NCBI GenBank assembly: GCA_016934335.1
Contig: JAFGTC010000005.1
Span: 1 to 41,587, forward strand
Length of the DNA stretch: 41,587 nt
Direction: 5' to 3'
Origin: Candidatus Omnitrophota bacterium
GTDB taxonomy: Bacteria > Hinthialibacterota > Hinthialibacteria > Hinthialibacterales > Hinthialibacteraceae
Numbering within the stretch: the first letter of the stretch is position 1; every line of letters begins with the position of its first letter. This document shows positions 27,740-36,422 of this stretch, one piece after another. The position numbers and the translations under genes were made by a program. The notes under the pieces were generated by a model. That model was not told the DNA's origin and searched no databases. It saw only the letters and a program-made list of their open reading frames with translations.

Positions 27740-28894
27740 TTATCTTGATCGGAGCGCTTCTATCTTCTTTTGCCATTCAGGATAATCGCGGTTGAGAAGA
27801 TCGGACGGCGCGTCGGTATACCAGCCGTAGCCGACGCGGCGTTCGTGTTCGATTTCGGCCAGCGCGTATTTGACGACGCCGTCTCGCCCGCAGAAAATGG
27901 GGCGGTTTGCGCCTATCTCGTAGAACCTCGCCCACAACGGCGGCGCGGCATCATCGGATACGACGATTTTATCGTATCCCCTGGGCAGCGATGGATCAGG
28001 CTTCATCACTTGCTTGACGCCCGTCAATTGAACTTTCTGAAACCAGCGAACCGCCGATTGAACGGCGTCGATGACTTCCGGCGAGGGATTCTCGATCCCC
28101 ATCAGGAAGCGAACGATTCCCACGCTTTCCGAGCCGCTCAGGGAGATTTTCTCATACGTCCGGGCGGGGGCCGGCTGCAGATTGTTTTCATCATGCTGAG
28201 CGCACCAAACCGTTCGTTCGCCGTCAACCTGGATTTGACATTTCAAGATGCAGGCGACGCCTTTCTGCAAAGCCTTTTCGGCTCGGTTTTTCTGCGATGG
28301 ATCGACAAACGCATATTCGTCTCGATCCAGGATGTCGCGCAGCAGATTCATCACGCCAATCATGGCGTTGTCGTTAAAAGTGATATGCGAAAAATAGCCC
28401 CTGCGATGGGGAAACTGGGGCCAGCCTCCGTTCTCATATTGGATGTCGAGCAGGAAATCCAATCCCTTCGAAAAAGACGATTTGTAACGCTCCAAATGAA
28501 CGGCGTTGAACATTTTCGCCAGAAATATCATCGGGGTGTAAGTCGCGCCGTTGTCGATGGTGCTCTCCTGGATGTTCGTTTTCCGCTTCCTGAGTTCATC
28601 TTTTTCGCGATCCGTCAATATCGCGGCCATATCGGTGTTTTTGGGCCAGCCGCCGTCATCATGTTGATGCAACAGGACATTGTCGGCGATGCGGACGGCT
28701 TCCTGACTGTGATGCCACGATTCGCTCTGCCGGCGGCACTGCTTCCACGTTACCGCCGCCGGCGCTGCGGCGATCCATCTTGGCGTTCTATCGCCCGCAT
28801 GCAGTTCGCGAGGCGTCGAATCCGCTTGAGCGAGCCATCCCGTCGCCGTGAAACAAAATAGAAAAAAAATTGATGCGGCGTTTTTTCCTACCAT
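27740..28894 (-). CDS. pectate lyase, family PL10
   Basis: This 384-residue exported enzyme has a signal peptide (IFFLFCFTATGWLAQA). It cleaves polygalacturonate by beta-elimination with calcium. The family signatures are strong: HHDGGWPKN-like (QHDDGGWPKN), TIDNGATYTPMIFLAK, DIQYENGGWPQFP, CAQHDENNLQPAPARTYE, SGSESVGIVRFLMG and ARFYEIGANRPIFCGRDG. Together they identify the PelA/PL10 (alpha/alpha)3 barrel lyase. GGAG lies 6 nt before the ATG. It is the last gene of the nine-gene minus-strand run and starts 39 bp after the FAD oxidoreductase. It indicates that the organism attacks pectin or another galacturonate-bearing glycan. Confidence 0.93.
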   Translation of the reverse strand: MVGKNAASIFFLFCFTATGWLAQADSTPRELHAGDRTPRWIAAAPAAVTWKQCRRQSESWHHSQEAVRIADNVLLHQHDDGGWPKNTDMAAILTDREKDELRKRKTNIQESTIDNGATYTPMIFLAKMFNAVHLERYKSSFSKGLDFLLDIQYENGGWPQFPHRRGYFSHITFNDNAMIGVMNLLRDILDRDEYAFVDPSQKNRAEKALQKGVACILKCQIQVDGERTVWCAQHDENNLQPAPARTYEKISLSGSESVGIVRFLMGIENPSPEVIDAVQSAVRWFQKVQLTGVKQVMKPDPSLPRGYDKIVVSDDAAPPLWARFYEIGANRPIFCGRDGVVKYALAEIEHERRVGYGWYTDAPSDLLNRDYPEWQKKIEALRSR

Positions 28895-28933
28895 CTCATT
28901 CTCCAGAATCGATATAACAGTTCTTTCTTGAAT

Positions 28934-30631
28934 TTACTTTTGCTCGAGCGCTTGCCCGTCGGCCAGCAGGCGTTCGCGCAGTTTCTCGTAGGGCAGATCC
29001 TGAACCGCCGCGTCCGACTCGATCGACATGACCGCCGCCGTCGCGGCCGATTGCCCCAGAATCATGAAAACCGGCTCCATTCGAATCGAACCGAATGCGA
29101 TGTGGCTCGACGAAACGCACACCGGAACCAGCAGATTTTCGCATTGGCTTTTCTTCGGCGTCAGCGCGCCGTACGCGATCTCATAAGGGCGCGGCGTAGA
29201 AACGCCGATGTCGCCTTCGTTTTGGACATATCCATCCGGCTTCACGTAGCGCTGCACATTATGCGAATCCATGGTGTAAGATCCCATGCCCACCGAATCG
29301 GGCGTCGGCCGCTTATCGAGACAATCCAATTCCGTCATCACATACACGCCGATCATGCGGCGTGCTTCGCGCACGTAAATTTGATGCGGCCATCCGCCGT
29401 TGTCGGTGAATTCATCCTTGGCCAGCCCCCAGCGGGCCATTTTTGTGCGCACGTCTTCAGGTACGCGCGGATCGTTCGCATAAAAATACATCAAACCTTT
29501 CTGGTAAGTTTCGTGCTCCTGAATAATCTCGCGCCGCCGCTCGTACGATCCCTCCGGATAATCGTAATTGAAGCCGATGTTATCCGTGCTGAAGGGGCCG
29601 TGATTATTCGTATCGGTCTTTTTGTTAGGTATCGGATCGAACTTGTCAAACGTTTCGCGCCAGCCGGATTCCAGAACGCGAACCAGCAGTTCGTACTGGC
29701 TCGGATCGTATCCATCCGGCTTGGGAAACGGGATGCGGTTCTCGGGAACATCGGTCAGACACATGCGGAAGCAATAGGCCTGGATTCGACTGTCGCCCTC
29801 TCCTTTGATTCCGGGATCGTCCGCACTGATGCGCGGCAGCAGCCCGCTGGCCGGATCTCCGGGGACAACGTAAGGATCGATCGGCTTGCTGAACCAGTGT
29901 TTATGGTGCAGCACACCGACCTGAACGCCGTTCCATGTCTCGCCATACACGCGGTTGGCTTCCCGCCCGACGTGATAATCCACGCCGGCCATAGCCATCA
30001 GATCGCCTTCGTATGTCGCATCGATGAACATTTTCCCCCGATAAGTCCTGCCGGACAGCATGGTGATCGATGCGATGCGGCCGTCCTTCTTCTGCACGCC
30101 CTTGCCGGGCGTCCGGTCGAGCCATTCATCCCGGTGAACGGGGATGTCATGCTCCTGGATAAAGTCTTCAAAAACCTCCTCGGCGGCGTGCGGTTCAAAA
30201 ATCCACATGGTGCGCCGCTCGCCGTCGATGGCCGGCGTTCCCTGGCCCCGGTTGCCGTACTCCTCGCGGCGCTGCCATTTCCATGAATCCGGTTTTTGAT
30301 AATGACGCCAGATGCGCTGATAGAATTCCCGGCTCAATCCTCCGATCACGGCTTTGTTGCCCGTATCCGTCCAGCCGAGGCCCCCGCTGGTCAATCCCCC
30401 CAGATGTTGATCCGGGCAGACAATCACAGCGCTTTTGCCCATTCGCTTGGCTTGAACCGCCGCCATAATCCCGGCGCTGGTTCCTCCATACACCACAACA
30501 TCATACAAAGGCGCCGAATCGTTCAGCGCTATTACGGGCTCATTTACCGCATCGGAACAGACGGAAAACATATTCGCGAAACCCGCGATAAGCAGCAGCG
30601 ATATTAAAAAACGTTGAAAGAAATATTGCAT
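28934..30631 (-). CDS. secreted FAD-dependent oxidoreductase (FAD_oxidored family)
   Basis: This 565-residue protein has a signal peptide (QRFLISLLLIAGFANMFS) and an N-terminal Rossmann motif YDVVVYGGTSAGIMAAVQA for FAD. The GLTSGGLGWTDTG and GGLSREFYQRIW segments and the later YEGDLMAMAGVDYHVGREA part are typical of the PF12831 family. These proteins are common in polysaccharide-degrading planctomycetes and bacteroidetes, and their substrates are mostly unproven. AGAGG lies 7 nt before the ATG. It sits between a sialidase-like propeller and the pectate lyase, so it probably oxidises a sugar or sugar derivative from the same glycan. That is inferred from location. Confidence 0.85.
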   Translation of the reverse strand: MQYFFQRFLISLLLIAGFANMFSVCSDAVNEPVIALNDSAPLYDVVVYGGTSAGIMAAVQAKRMGKSAVIVCPDQHLGGLTSGGLGWTDTGNKAVIGGLSREFYQRIWRHYQKPDSWKWQRREEYGNRGQGTPAIDGERRTMWIFEPHAAEEVFEDFIQEHDIPVHRDEWLDRTPGKGVQKKDGRIASITMLSGRTYRGKMFIDATYEGDLMAMAGVDYHVGREANRVYGETWNGVQVGVLHHKHWFSKPIDPYVVPGDPASGLLPRISADDPGIKGEGDSRIQAYCFRMCLTDVPENRIPFPKPDGYDPSQYELLVRVLESGWRETFDKFDPIPNKKTDTNNHGPFSTDNIGFNYDYPEGSYERRREIIQEHETYQKGLMYFYANDPRVPEDVRTKMARWGLAKDEFTDNGGWPHQIYVREARRMIGVYVMTELDCLDKRPTPDSVGMGSYTMDSHNVQRYVKPDGYVQNEGDIGVSTPRPYEIAYGALTPKKSQCENLLVPVCVSSSHIAFGSIRMEPVFMILGQSAATAAVMSIESDAAVQDLPYEKLRERLLADGQALEQK

Positions 30632-30794
30632 GATTCAGCCTCTTTCTATATCAATTGAATTTGTTTGAAAAAAGGAAGCGCTCAGCGCGATCGATTCTTC
30701 AAATCGCTCCATACCTTCACGCCATATTGAAGCATGCTTTCCCATCGCGTCCTATTCCAACAGAGTTGCATGGATTGGGAAAGCGACCCGATCG

Positions 30795-32027
30795 TCATTC
30801 TCCCTGGAGAATCCAATCGGCGTTGACGGCGACATGCTTGATCGATTTATCCGCGCTTCTTCCGGGTTGATAGGTGTAACTGATATGGATCAATCCGTCC
30901 CGCGTCTGAATCAGGGATGGATAATGAAAACCGCCGCCCTCCATGATTTCCAGATGCCGCTTCCATTTCCATGTTTCGCCCTCATTGTCCGACAGGGCGA
31001 GCGCCAGGCGATCTCGCCCTTCCTCCTGGTCGTTATAGGCCATTACCCACCGCGAATCCTCCAGCGCAATGACTTCAAGGCTCGAATCCGGATTGGGGAT
31101 GTCCGATTCAACGGCGACCGACCAGGTCTCGCCGTCGTCTTTAGACTCGCTGATTTGCACGCGCTTGGGCGCCGGACCTTCGTCGCGCATATACGCGACT
31201 AAAACGCCGTTCTTTTTTCGCACTACGCTGGGTTGATTGAGACCCACTCCCACCATGGGCGATCCCGCGCGCCATGACGCTCCCCCGTCGTCCGAAATGG
31301 CCGTCAATCCAACATAGAATCCATCCGAATAGAGGGGCAGAAGAATTCGCCCGGAGGGAAGCGTCAACAAATGCGTCCGTGTCATCCATCCTTTCTGGCG
31401 ATTGCGGCTTTGCCGGGCCGCTTTGACAAGCGCCTCCAAGGGATGCGGGGCGTATCCGCCATAGTCGATTTCCGGCAAATCCAATTGGCGGAAGCCGTTT
31501 TCCAGATCCTGCGCGAAGGATTCGCCCGGCTTCAGGATGATCATATCCTGCCACTGCCATGTCGGCGGACCGTCATTTTGATAATCCGCAGAAATGCGAT
31601 ATCGCAGAATCGATTCCTCCCAATGATCGCCCAAGACGGCGATCCAAAACAGACGCAATTCTTTTTTCTCATCGACGAACAGCACCGGATTGCAGTCGGG
31701 AATCTCCGGCGTATCGGCCATCTCAAACACGGGACTCCACGCTTTAGCTCCTCTGCGCAGCCGCGCGCCTTGGATCAACACATCCGACGCGGTCCTTTCC
31801 CCCGATCCATGAAACCAGCAGGCCAGCAAATCGCCGTTGGGGCATTCCACAATACAGCTCGAATGAACATGTTTTTCCTGCAGGGGAAACATAAGATTTT
31901 CTTCATATAACGGCTCGGAGCAAATCGGCAGGGAGGAAAAAAGAATCAAGACGAAAACCGTCGGCAATCCCCATATCTTCGAGGCGCGAATACTTGAATG
32001 ACAAAATTTTCCGGTTTGATTTACCAT
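30795..32027 (-). CDS. secreted sialidase-like beta-propeller (BNR) protein
   Basis: This protein of about 410 residues has a signal anchor (GLPTVFVLILFSSLPIC) followed by a six-bladed sialidase-type propeller. Three Asp-boxes are visible: SDDGGASW, SKDDGETW and SDNEGETW. The N-terminal part EKHVHSSCIVECPNGDLLACWFH and the segment THLLTLPSGRILLPLYSDGF match the exo-alpha-sialidase-like group. I do not see proof of sialic acid specificity; many relatives act on other sugars. I chose the ATG at 32027, which has GGAG 9 nt upstream and a normal-length signal. An ATG at 32063, 2 bp after the enolase stop, is an alternative that would be translationally coupled. It is part of the nine-gene run. Confidence 0.78.
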   Translation of the reverse strand: MVNQTGKFCHSSIRASKIWGLPTVFVLILFSSLPICSEPLYEENLMFPLQEKHVHSSCIVECPNGDLLACWFHGSGERTASDVLIQGARLRRGAKAWSPVFEMADTPEIPDCNPVLFVDEKKELRLFWIAVLGDHWEESILRYRISADYQNDGPPTWQWQDMIILKPGESFAQDLENGFRQLDLPEIDYGGYAPHPLEALVKAARQSRNRQKGWMTRTHLLTLPSGRILLPLYSDGFYVGLTAISDDGGASWRAGSPMVGVGLNQPSVVRKKNGVLVAYMRDEGPAPKRVQISESKDDGETWSVAVESDIPNPDSSLEVIALEDSRWVMAYNDQEEGRDRLALALSDNEGETWKWKRHLEIMEGGGFHYPSLIQTRDGLIHISYTYQPGRSADKSIKHVAVNADWILQGE

Positions 32028-32065
32028 GAATAAACGCTCCATAAAATAAACGAGTCGAATCATTC

Positions 32066-33163
32066 CTATCCTATCCGGCAGGTTTCCAGGATGTGATCGG
32101 TCAGTTTGCAGCCCAAACCGGGTTCTTCCGGCAGCGTATAGCATCCATCGACGACCCGCACGGGATCCTCCCAAATATCGGCGAGAGATTCGTAGCAATA
32201 TTCGACCATATTGACGTTCGGCGAAGCGGCGGCCAGCTGCACATGCAGCTTTTGCTGAACGTTGGTATGAGGAGCGACTTCAAGATTATAAGCCCGCGCC
32301 AGCGCCGCTGTATCCAGCCATTCGTCGATGCCCAGCAGTTTCGTGCAGTCCGCTTGAATGATATCCACGGCGCCCATCTCGATGTAATCGCGGAAATCGT
32401 ATTTTGTATAAATCGTTTCGCCCACGGCGATGGGGACGTCCAGCGATTTCGCCAACTCCGCATGGGCTCGCTTGTCAAAGGGGCAAAGCGGCTCCTCCAG
32501 CCAATATATGTCGAATTCCTCCAGCCGCCGTCCCCAAACCATGGCTGTCTTGAGATCCCAGACCGTATTGGCGTCCACCATCAACTTCACATCTTCTCCG
32601 ATGGCCTGCCGGACGGCTTTGACGCGATAGTAATCTTCGCGCGGATCGGGGCGGCCGATCTTCATCTTCACGGCGTCGAATCCTCGATCGATCAATCCTT
32701 TCATATCCGTGATCAGTTCGTCGACCGACCAGCTCAACCAGCCCCCATCGGTGTTGTACGCTTTCACACGATCTTTGCAGGGGCCTAAATATTCCCACAG
32801 AGGCAGCCCGACGCTTTTGAGGCGAATGTCCCATAACGCCTGATTGACGGCGCACAATCCCACCCGGCTTATCCCCACCCGGCCGATGAAATGATTCTTG
32901 TAATAGAGTTCGCGTAAAAGCGTTTTATGCCGAAAAGGATCCTCGCCGATCAAATGAGGCGCATAGGTATCCTCTATGATCGCCTGCACCGCCCGAATTC
33001 CCTTGGAATAGTTCCAATTGAAGCCCCATCCGCTGATCCCCTCGTCGGTATCGATCCGGACTTGAACAAATTCCACTGAATCCACGGAGCTCTGCGAATC
33101 GGTGATGGTCCTTTGCTTCAAAGAGACGTCTAAAATATAAGTCTTGACTTGGGTAATGATCAT
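32066..33163 (-). CDS. enolase-superfamily sugar acid dehydratase (mandelate racemase/muconate lactonizing type)
   Basis: This 365-residue protein has the two-domain enolase-superfamily form. Catalytic residues are visible: Lys166-x-Lys168 in VKMKIG, metal ligands Asp197 (VDANTVW), Glu223 or Glu224 (LEEPL) and Glu249 (VGETIY), and a general acid/base pair Asp272 and His299 (APHTN). This is the mandelate racemase-type set used by aldonic and 6-deoxy-hexonic acid dehydratases. Which sugar acid it uses cannot be read from sequence. The neighbouring SDR and FAH genes make L-fuconate or L-rhamnonate the best guess. GAGGAG lies 6 nt before the ATG. It is in the nine-gene operon-like run, 33 bp after the FAH gene. 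Confidence 0.88.
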   Translation of the reverse strand: MIITQVKTYILDVSLKQRTITDSQSSVDSVEFVQVRIDTDEGISGWGFNWNYSKGIRAVQAIIEDTYAPHLIGEDPFRHKTLLRELYYKNHFIGRVGISRVGLCAVNQALWDIRLKSVGLPLWEYLGPCKDRVKAYNTDGGWLSWSVDELITDMKGLIDRGFDAVKMKIGRPDPREDYYRVKAVRQAIGEDVKLMVDANTVWDLKTAMVWGRRLEEFDIYWLEEPLCPFDKRAHAELAKSLDVPIAVGETIYTKYDFRDYIEMGAVDIIQADCTKLLGIDEWLDTAALARAYNLEVAPHTNVQQKLHVQLAAASPNVNMVEYCYESLADIWEDPVRVVDGCYTLPEEPGLGCKLTDHILETCRIG

Positions 33164-33196
33164 CGTTCGCTCCTCGTCATGCGATTTGAAGAAAAA

Positions 33197-34048
33197 TCAC
33201 TGGCTGGAAACGACCGTCTGTTTTTGCATGCCCAATCCTTCGATCCTCAACTCCATCACATCGCCTTCCCGCAGATAGACCGGCGGCTTCATCCCCAGCC
33301 CCACGCCGGGAGGGGTGCCCGTGGTGATGATGTCGCCCGCGGCCAGCGTCATGAATTGGCTGATGTAATGCACGAGAAACGCGGGAGGGAAAATCATGGT
33401 TTTCGTGCTTCCGGTTTGCCTCCTTTGCTGATTGACGTCGAGAGTCATTTGTAGATTCGATGCATCTTCAATTTCCTCCGCCGTCGCCAGGAAAGGGCCC
33501 AGCGGGGCGAACGTATCGTGGCTTTTACCCTTCACCCATTGCCCGCAGCGCTCCAATTGATGCTCGCGTTCGCTGAGATCGTTCATGATCGCATAGCCGG
33601 CGATATGCCTCTCCGCCGCCTCCTCCACATATTTGGCCTTTTTGCCTATGACGAACGCCAACTCCACTTCCCAATCCATTTTCTGCGAATGGCGCGGCAG
33701 TTCGACGTCATCGTACGGGCCGGATAATGCCGTGGGCGATTTGAAGAACAAGACCGGCTCTTTCGGCGCCTCCATGCCGCTCTCGGCGGCGTGATCCGAA
33801 TAATTCAATCCAATGCAGATGATCTTCCCCGGCCGCGTTACGGGCGGACCGAGACGCACGCCTTGAGGCGCCGCCGGGGCGGAATGCTGATTCTCCTTCA
33901 GCCAGACCTCGAGTTTCTGCAAGCCGTCGTTTTCAAAAAAATCGCCGTCATAATCGTCCACGACGGCCGACGCGTCGATCATCACACCCGAGGGAAGAAG
34001 AACGCCCGGCTTTTCGGAATCTATATCCCCAAAACGAATTAATTTCAT
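33197..34048 (-). CDS. fumarylacetoacetate hydrolase (FAH)-family protein
   Basis: This 283-residue FAH-fold hydrolase is of the length and sequence type that includes 2,4-diketo-3-deoxy-L-fuconate hydrolase. Visible motifs are GKIICIGLNYSDHAAESG, KEPVLFFKSPTALSGP, the acidic metal-binding DWEVELAFVIGK, NDLSEREHQLERCGQW and TTGTPPGVGLGM. I chose the ATG at 34048, which has GAGGAG 6 nt upstream; the in-frame ATG at 34054 directly abuts that site. In the known oxidative 6-deoxyhexonate pathway this enzyme splits the diketo acid to pyruvate and a two- or three-carbon acid. It lies between the SDR and the enolase gene, which supports that role. Confidence 0.88.
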   Translation of the reverse strand: MKLIRFGDIDSEKPGVLLPSGVMIDASAVVDDYDGDFFENDGLQKLEVWLKENQHSAPAAPQGVRLGPPVTRPGKIICIGLNYSDHAAESGMEAPKEPVLFFKSPTALSGPYDDVELPRHSQKMDWEVELAFVIGKKAKYVEEAAERHIAGYAIMNDLSEREHQLERCGQWVKGKSHDTFAPLGPFLATAEEIEDASNLQMTLDVNQQRRQTGSTKTMIFPPAFLVHYISQFMTLAAGDIITTGTPPGVGLGMKPPVYLREGDVMELRIEGLGMQKQTVVSSQ

Positions 34049-34143
34049 TTTCATCTCCTCGCCTGAAAAATATCGAATCAAAAATAAGTCCATGTAAATT
34101 ATTTTTTTTTCTGAAATTCATGAACGATTCAATCATGAATTTC

Positions 34144-34926
34144 TCATCCCATCAATTTCCCTCCCGCAATCGGGAAGGCGTCGCCGGTATGAAACGAAGC
34201 TTCATCGCTGGCCAGATACAGCGCGAGATAAGCCACTTCCTCCGGCCGCCCCATTCGCCTCAACGGTTGATAGGCGCACAATTGCGAAAACATCTGCTCT
34301 TTTGCATCCGGATAATTTTTCTCGAGATATTCATCCACGAAAGGCGTGTGAATTCGCGTCGGGCAGATGCAGTTGCAGCGGACGCCCTGATCGACAAAAT
34401 CCAGCGCGATGCTTTTGGTCATCATGAGCACCGCCCCCTTGGTCGCGCAATAGGCGAAGCGGTCTTTAACCCCGATAAGCGAAGCGATGGACGCCATGTT
34501 GATGATGACGCCCTGCCTGCGCTCCGCCATGGAGGGCAGCACGGCTTTAGAAACGAGAAAAACGCCCTTGACGTTCACCTCCATCAGCCGGTCGAAATCC
34601 TCTTCCGGCGTCTGGAGCAGATTTCCGACGAATCCAATTCCCGCATTGTTCACGAGGATGTCGATGCGGCCGTCTTCCTCCAGAATATGATCCACGGCCG
34701 ATCGAACCGAATCCATGCGCGTCACGTCGCAGGGAAGAGACTGCGCCTGTTGATTTTTTTCACGAATGGACCGGGCGGCCTCTTCGCCTTTCTCCGGCTG
34801 GATGTCGGCGATCCAGACGCGTGCCCCTGCTTCGGCGAACACCTGCGCGATGGCGCGGCCGATGCCCGATCCTGCGCCTGTAATCAAAGCCGTCTTATCC
34901 GATAAAGAAAAATAACGATGCGGCAT
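34144..34926 (-). CDS. short-chain dehydrogenase/reductase, likely keto-deoxy sugar acid dehydrogenase
   Basis: This 260-residue classical SDR has cofactor motif TGAGSGIG (17-24), Asp41 at the end of beta-2 (prefers NAD over NADP), NNAG (93-96), Asn118, Ser146, Tyr159 and Lys163 (YCATK). I chose the ATG at 34926, which gives a normal SDR length. An upstream extension to 35049 would overlap the transporter gene and has no SDR homology. The neighbouring dehydratase and FAH hydrolase make a 2-keto-3-deoxy-L-fuconate (or -rhamnonate) dehydrogenase role likely; this is inference from the gene set. The gene starts about 60 bp after the transporter stop. Confidence 0.85.
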   Translation of the reverse strand: MPHRYFSLSDKTALITGAGSGIGRAIAQVFAEAGARVWIADIQPEKGEEAARSIREKNQQAQSLPCDVTRMDSVRSAVDHILEEDGRIDILVNNAGIGFVGNLLQTPEEDFDRLMEVNVKGVFLVSKAVLPSMAERRQGVIINMASIASLIGVKDRFAYCATKGAVLMMTKSIALDFVDQGVRCNCICPTRIHTPFVDEYLEKNYPDAKEQMFSQLCAYQPLRRMGRPEEVAYLALYLASDEASFHTGDAFPIAGGKLMG

Positions 34927-34985
34927 GGGGATTTCGCCTTTCTCTCGTTTGGAATGATTTCTCGCGCTCATTCGTTTTTGACCCG

Positions 34986-36344
34986 TTAAGGAATCAGAGA
35001 TGAAACGGTTTGAACGGCCAGAAAGCCGATTGAAATCAAACTGAGCCATAACGCCGCGTCATAAAACCGGGAAGGCTTTAACTTGGCGTCCGCATACTTA
35101 TATCGAAATATAACGGTTTGATAAGCCACGACGACCAGAAAGAGCGCGTTGCAGATCCCCATGAACACAACCAGCAGAAGCGGCTTCTGAAAAACAAAAT
35201 AAATGAACCCGCAGATAAAAGGAAAGAGCCAGGCCGTCAAGGAAATCGAACGGCGCCGCTGTTTTTCATTCTCCCAATCGATCCATCGGCACAGCCCGAA
35301 GAAATCCGTCCACATGCGCGAAAATCCCGCCGCATTGGCGAAAATGGTGGAGAACAACACCGCAAAAGAGCAGAGCATAAAAATCCATCGAGCTCGTCCG
35401 CCCAATAGGTCGGTGAAAATCGCCGAGAGTTGAAAGATGAACTCGTTGCCGTCGCTCAGCGTCTCCTGCGAGCGCAGAACGCAGGCCCCCAAAATATAAA
35501 ACGCCGCCGTCGCCAAGGTGTAGATGATCATCGAAGCGACGGCGTCGATCGTCATAACCCGAATCCATCCCCGGGCGCGTTCATACCATTCCGGCGATCC
35601 GTCTTTGATTCCCGTCCAGCGCGCGTATCCTTTTTCCTGGCACCAATAGGTGTACACGGTGATTTCTCCCGCCGCGATGCCGGTAATGCCGAAGGCCGCC
35701 AGCGCCAGGCCGACCGTTTCGCGAGGCAGCTGAAAACGGAAGCCGCTCCACAGATCGCCGAGCGTGAATGAATAGGGCGTCCCGAATAAAGCGAACACGC
35801 AGTAAAAAACTGTTGTGATAAAAATAAAATTCAAAAGGGCGGCGATCCCTTCGACGAGGTTGTATCCCCCGCACGAAAGGATCAGGCCGATCGACGACGC
35901 GATCAGTAGGATCCAAAGCGGCAGAGAAAGGGCGGGGAAGGCGTAGACGGCCGCCTGAGCCGCGCCGCCCAGAACCCCCGCCTGCCCGGCGAACGTCGAC
36001 AGCATGTACAGAAGAGCCACATACACTGTCCAATGAATGGAAAACCATTTTATCCGCCCCACATGATTCCAAGCTTGAAGCGTGGGCAGCCCGTAATGGA
36101 TGCAGAATCGCCCGTACTCCAACTGGACGGCGACTTTGACCATGCAGCCGAATACGATGATCCACAATAGAGAAAATCCTGCCTTGGCCCCCAAAGTCGT
36201 TGTGACGATCAACTCGCCTGAGCCGACAATCGCCGCTGACAGTATCAACCCGGGCCCCATATATCGCAGCGAGGACAGGATTCCAACCGGCGGATCCAAA
36301 ATATCCCTGTCGCTGGACGGCATGATCGGACTTTGTTCATTCAT
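34986..36344 (-). CDS. Nramp-fold transporter lacking the metal-binding motifs
   Basis: This 452-residue membrane protein has about 11 hydrophobic segments and the Nramp (LeuT-fold) opening YMGPGLILSAAIVGSGELI. In canonical Nramps TM1 carries Asp-Pro-Gly-Asn; here the matching site reads Gly-Ser-Gly-Glu (41-44). The TM6 Met-Pro-His-Asn motif is also missing and is replaced by GITGIAAGEITVYTYW (219-234). It is therefore unlikely to carry Mn or Fe in the usual way. It sits between a sulfatase and the SDR/FAH/enolase genes, so uptake of a sugar acid or related organic substrate is a plausible role. I chose the ATG at 36344 because GGAGG lies 7 nt upstream; 36368 is the earlier in-frame start. 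Confidence 0.82.
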   Translation of the reverse strand: MNEQSPIMPSSDRDILDPPVGILSSLRYMGPGLILSAAIVGSGELIVTTTLGAKAGFSLLWIIVFGCMVKVAVQLEYGRFCIHYGLPTLQAWNHVGRIKWFSIHWTVYVALLYMLSTFAGQAGVLGGAAQAAVYAFPALSLPLWILLIASSIGLILSCGGYNLVEGIAALLNFIFITTVFYCVFALFGTPYSFTLGDLWSGFRFQLPRETVGLALAAFGITGIAAGEITVYTYWCQEKGYARWTGIKDGSPEWYERARGWIRVMTIDAVASMIIYTLATAAFYILGACVLRSQETLSDGNEFIFQLSAIFTDLLGGRARWIFMLCSFAVLFSTIFANAAGFSRMWTDFFGLCRWIDWENEKQRRRSISLTAWLFPFICGFIYFVFQKPLLLVVFMGICNALFLVVVAYQTVIFRYKYADAKLKPSRFYDAALWLSLISIGFLAVQTVSSLIP

Positions 36345-36422
36345 AAAGCCGCCTCCCTCTTCGATCATGCCCTCAAACCTAGCAAGCCGCCCCGATCAAG
36401 TCTACTGAACTCGCCGCTCCGA

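Noticed and set aside
27588..27785. Small open frame of 65 codons on the plus strand after the CBM9-like gene
   Set aside because: It has no good ribosome site, runs into the convergent pectate lyase gene, and its protein matches nothing I recognise; the gap 27489-27739 holds no supported feature.
27770..28861. Open frame of 363 codons on the plus strand
   Set aside because: It is antisense to the PL10 pectate lyase, which has all its family motifs.
28928..30286. Long open frame of 452 codons on the plus strand
   Set aside because: It is antisense to the well-supported FAD oxidoreductase, is rich in His/Arg in a way typical of a shadow frame, and has no recognisable domain or ribosome site.
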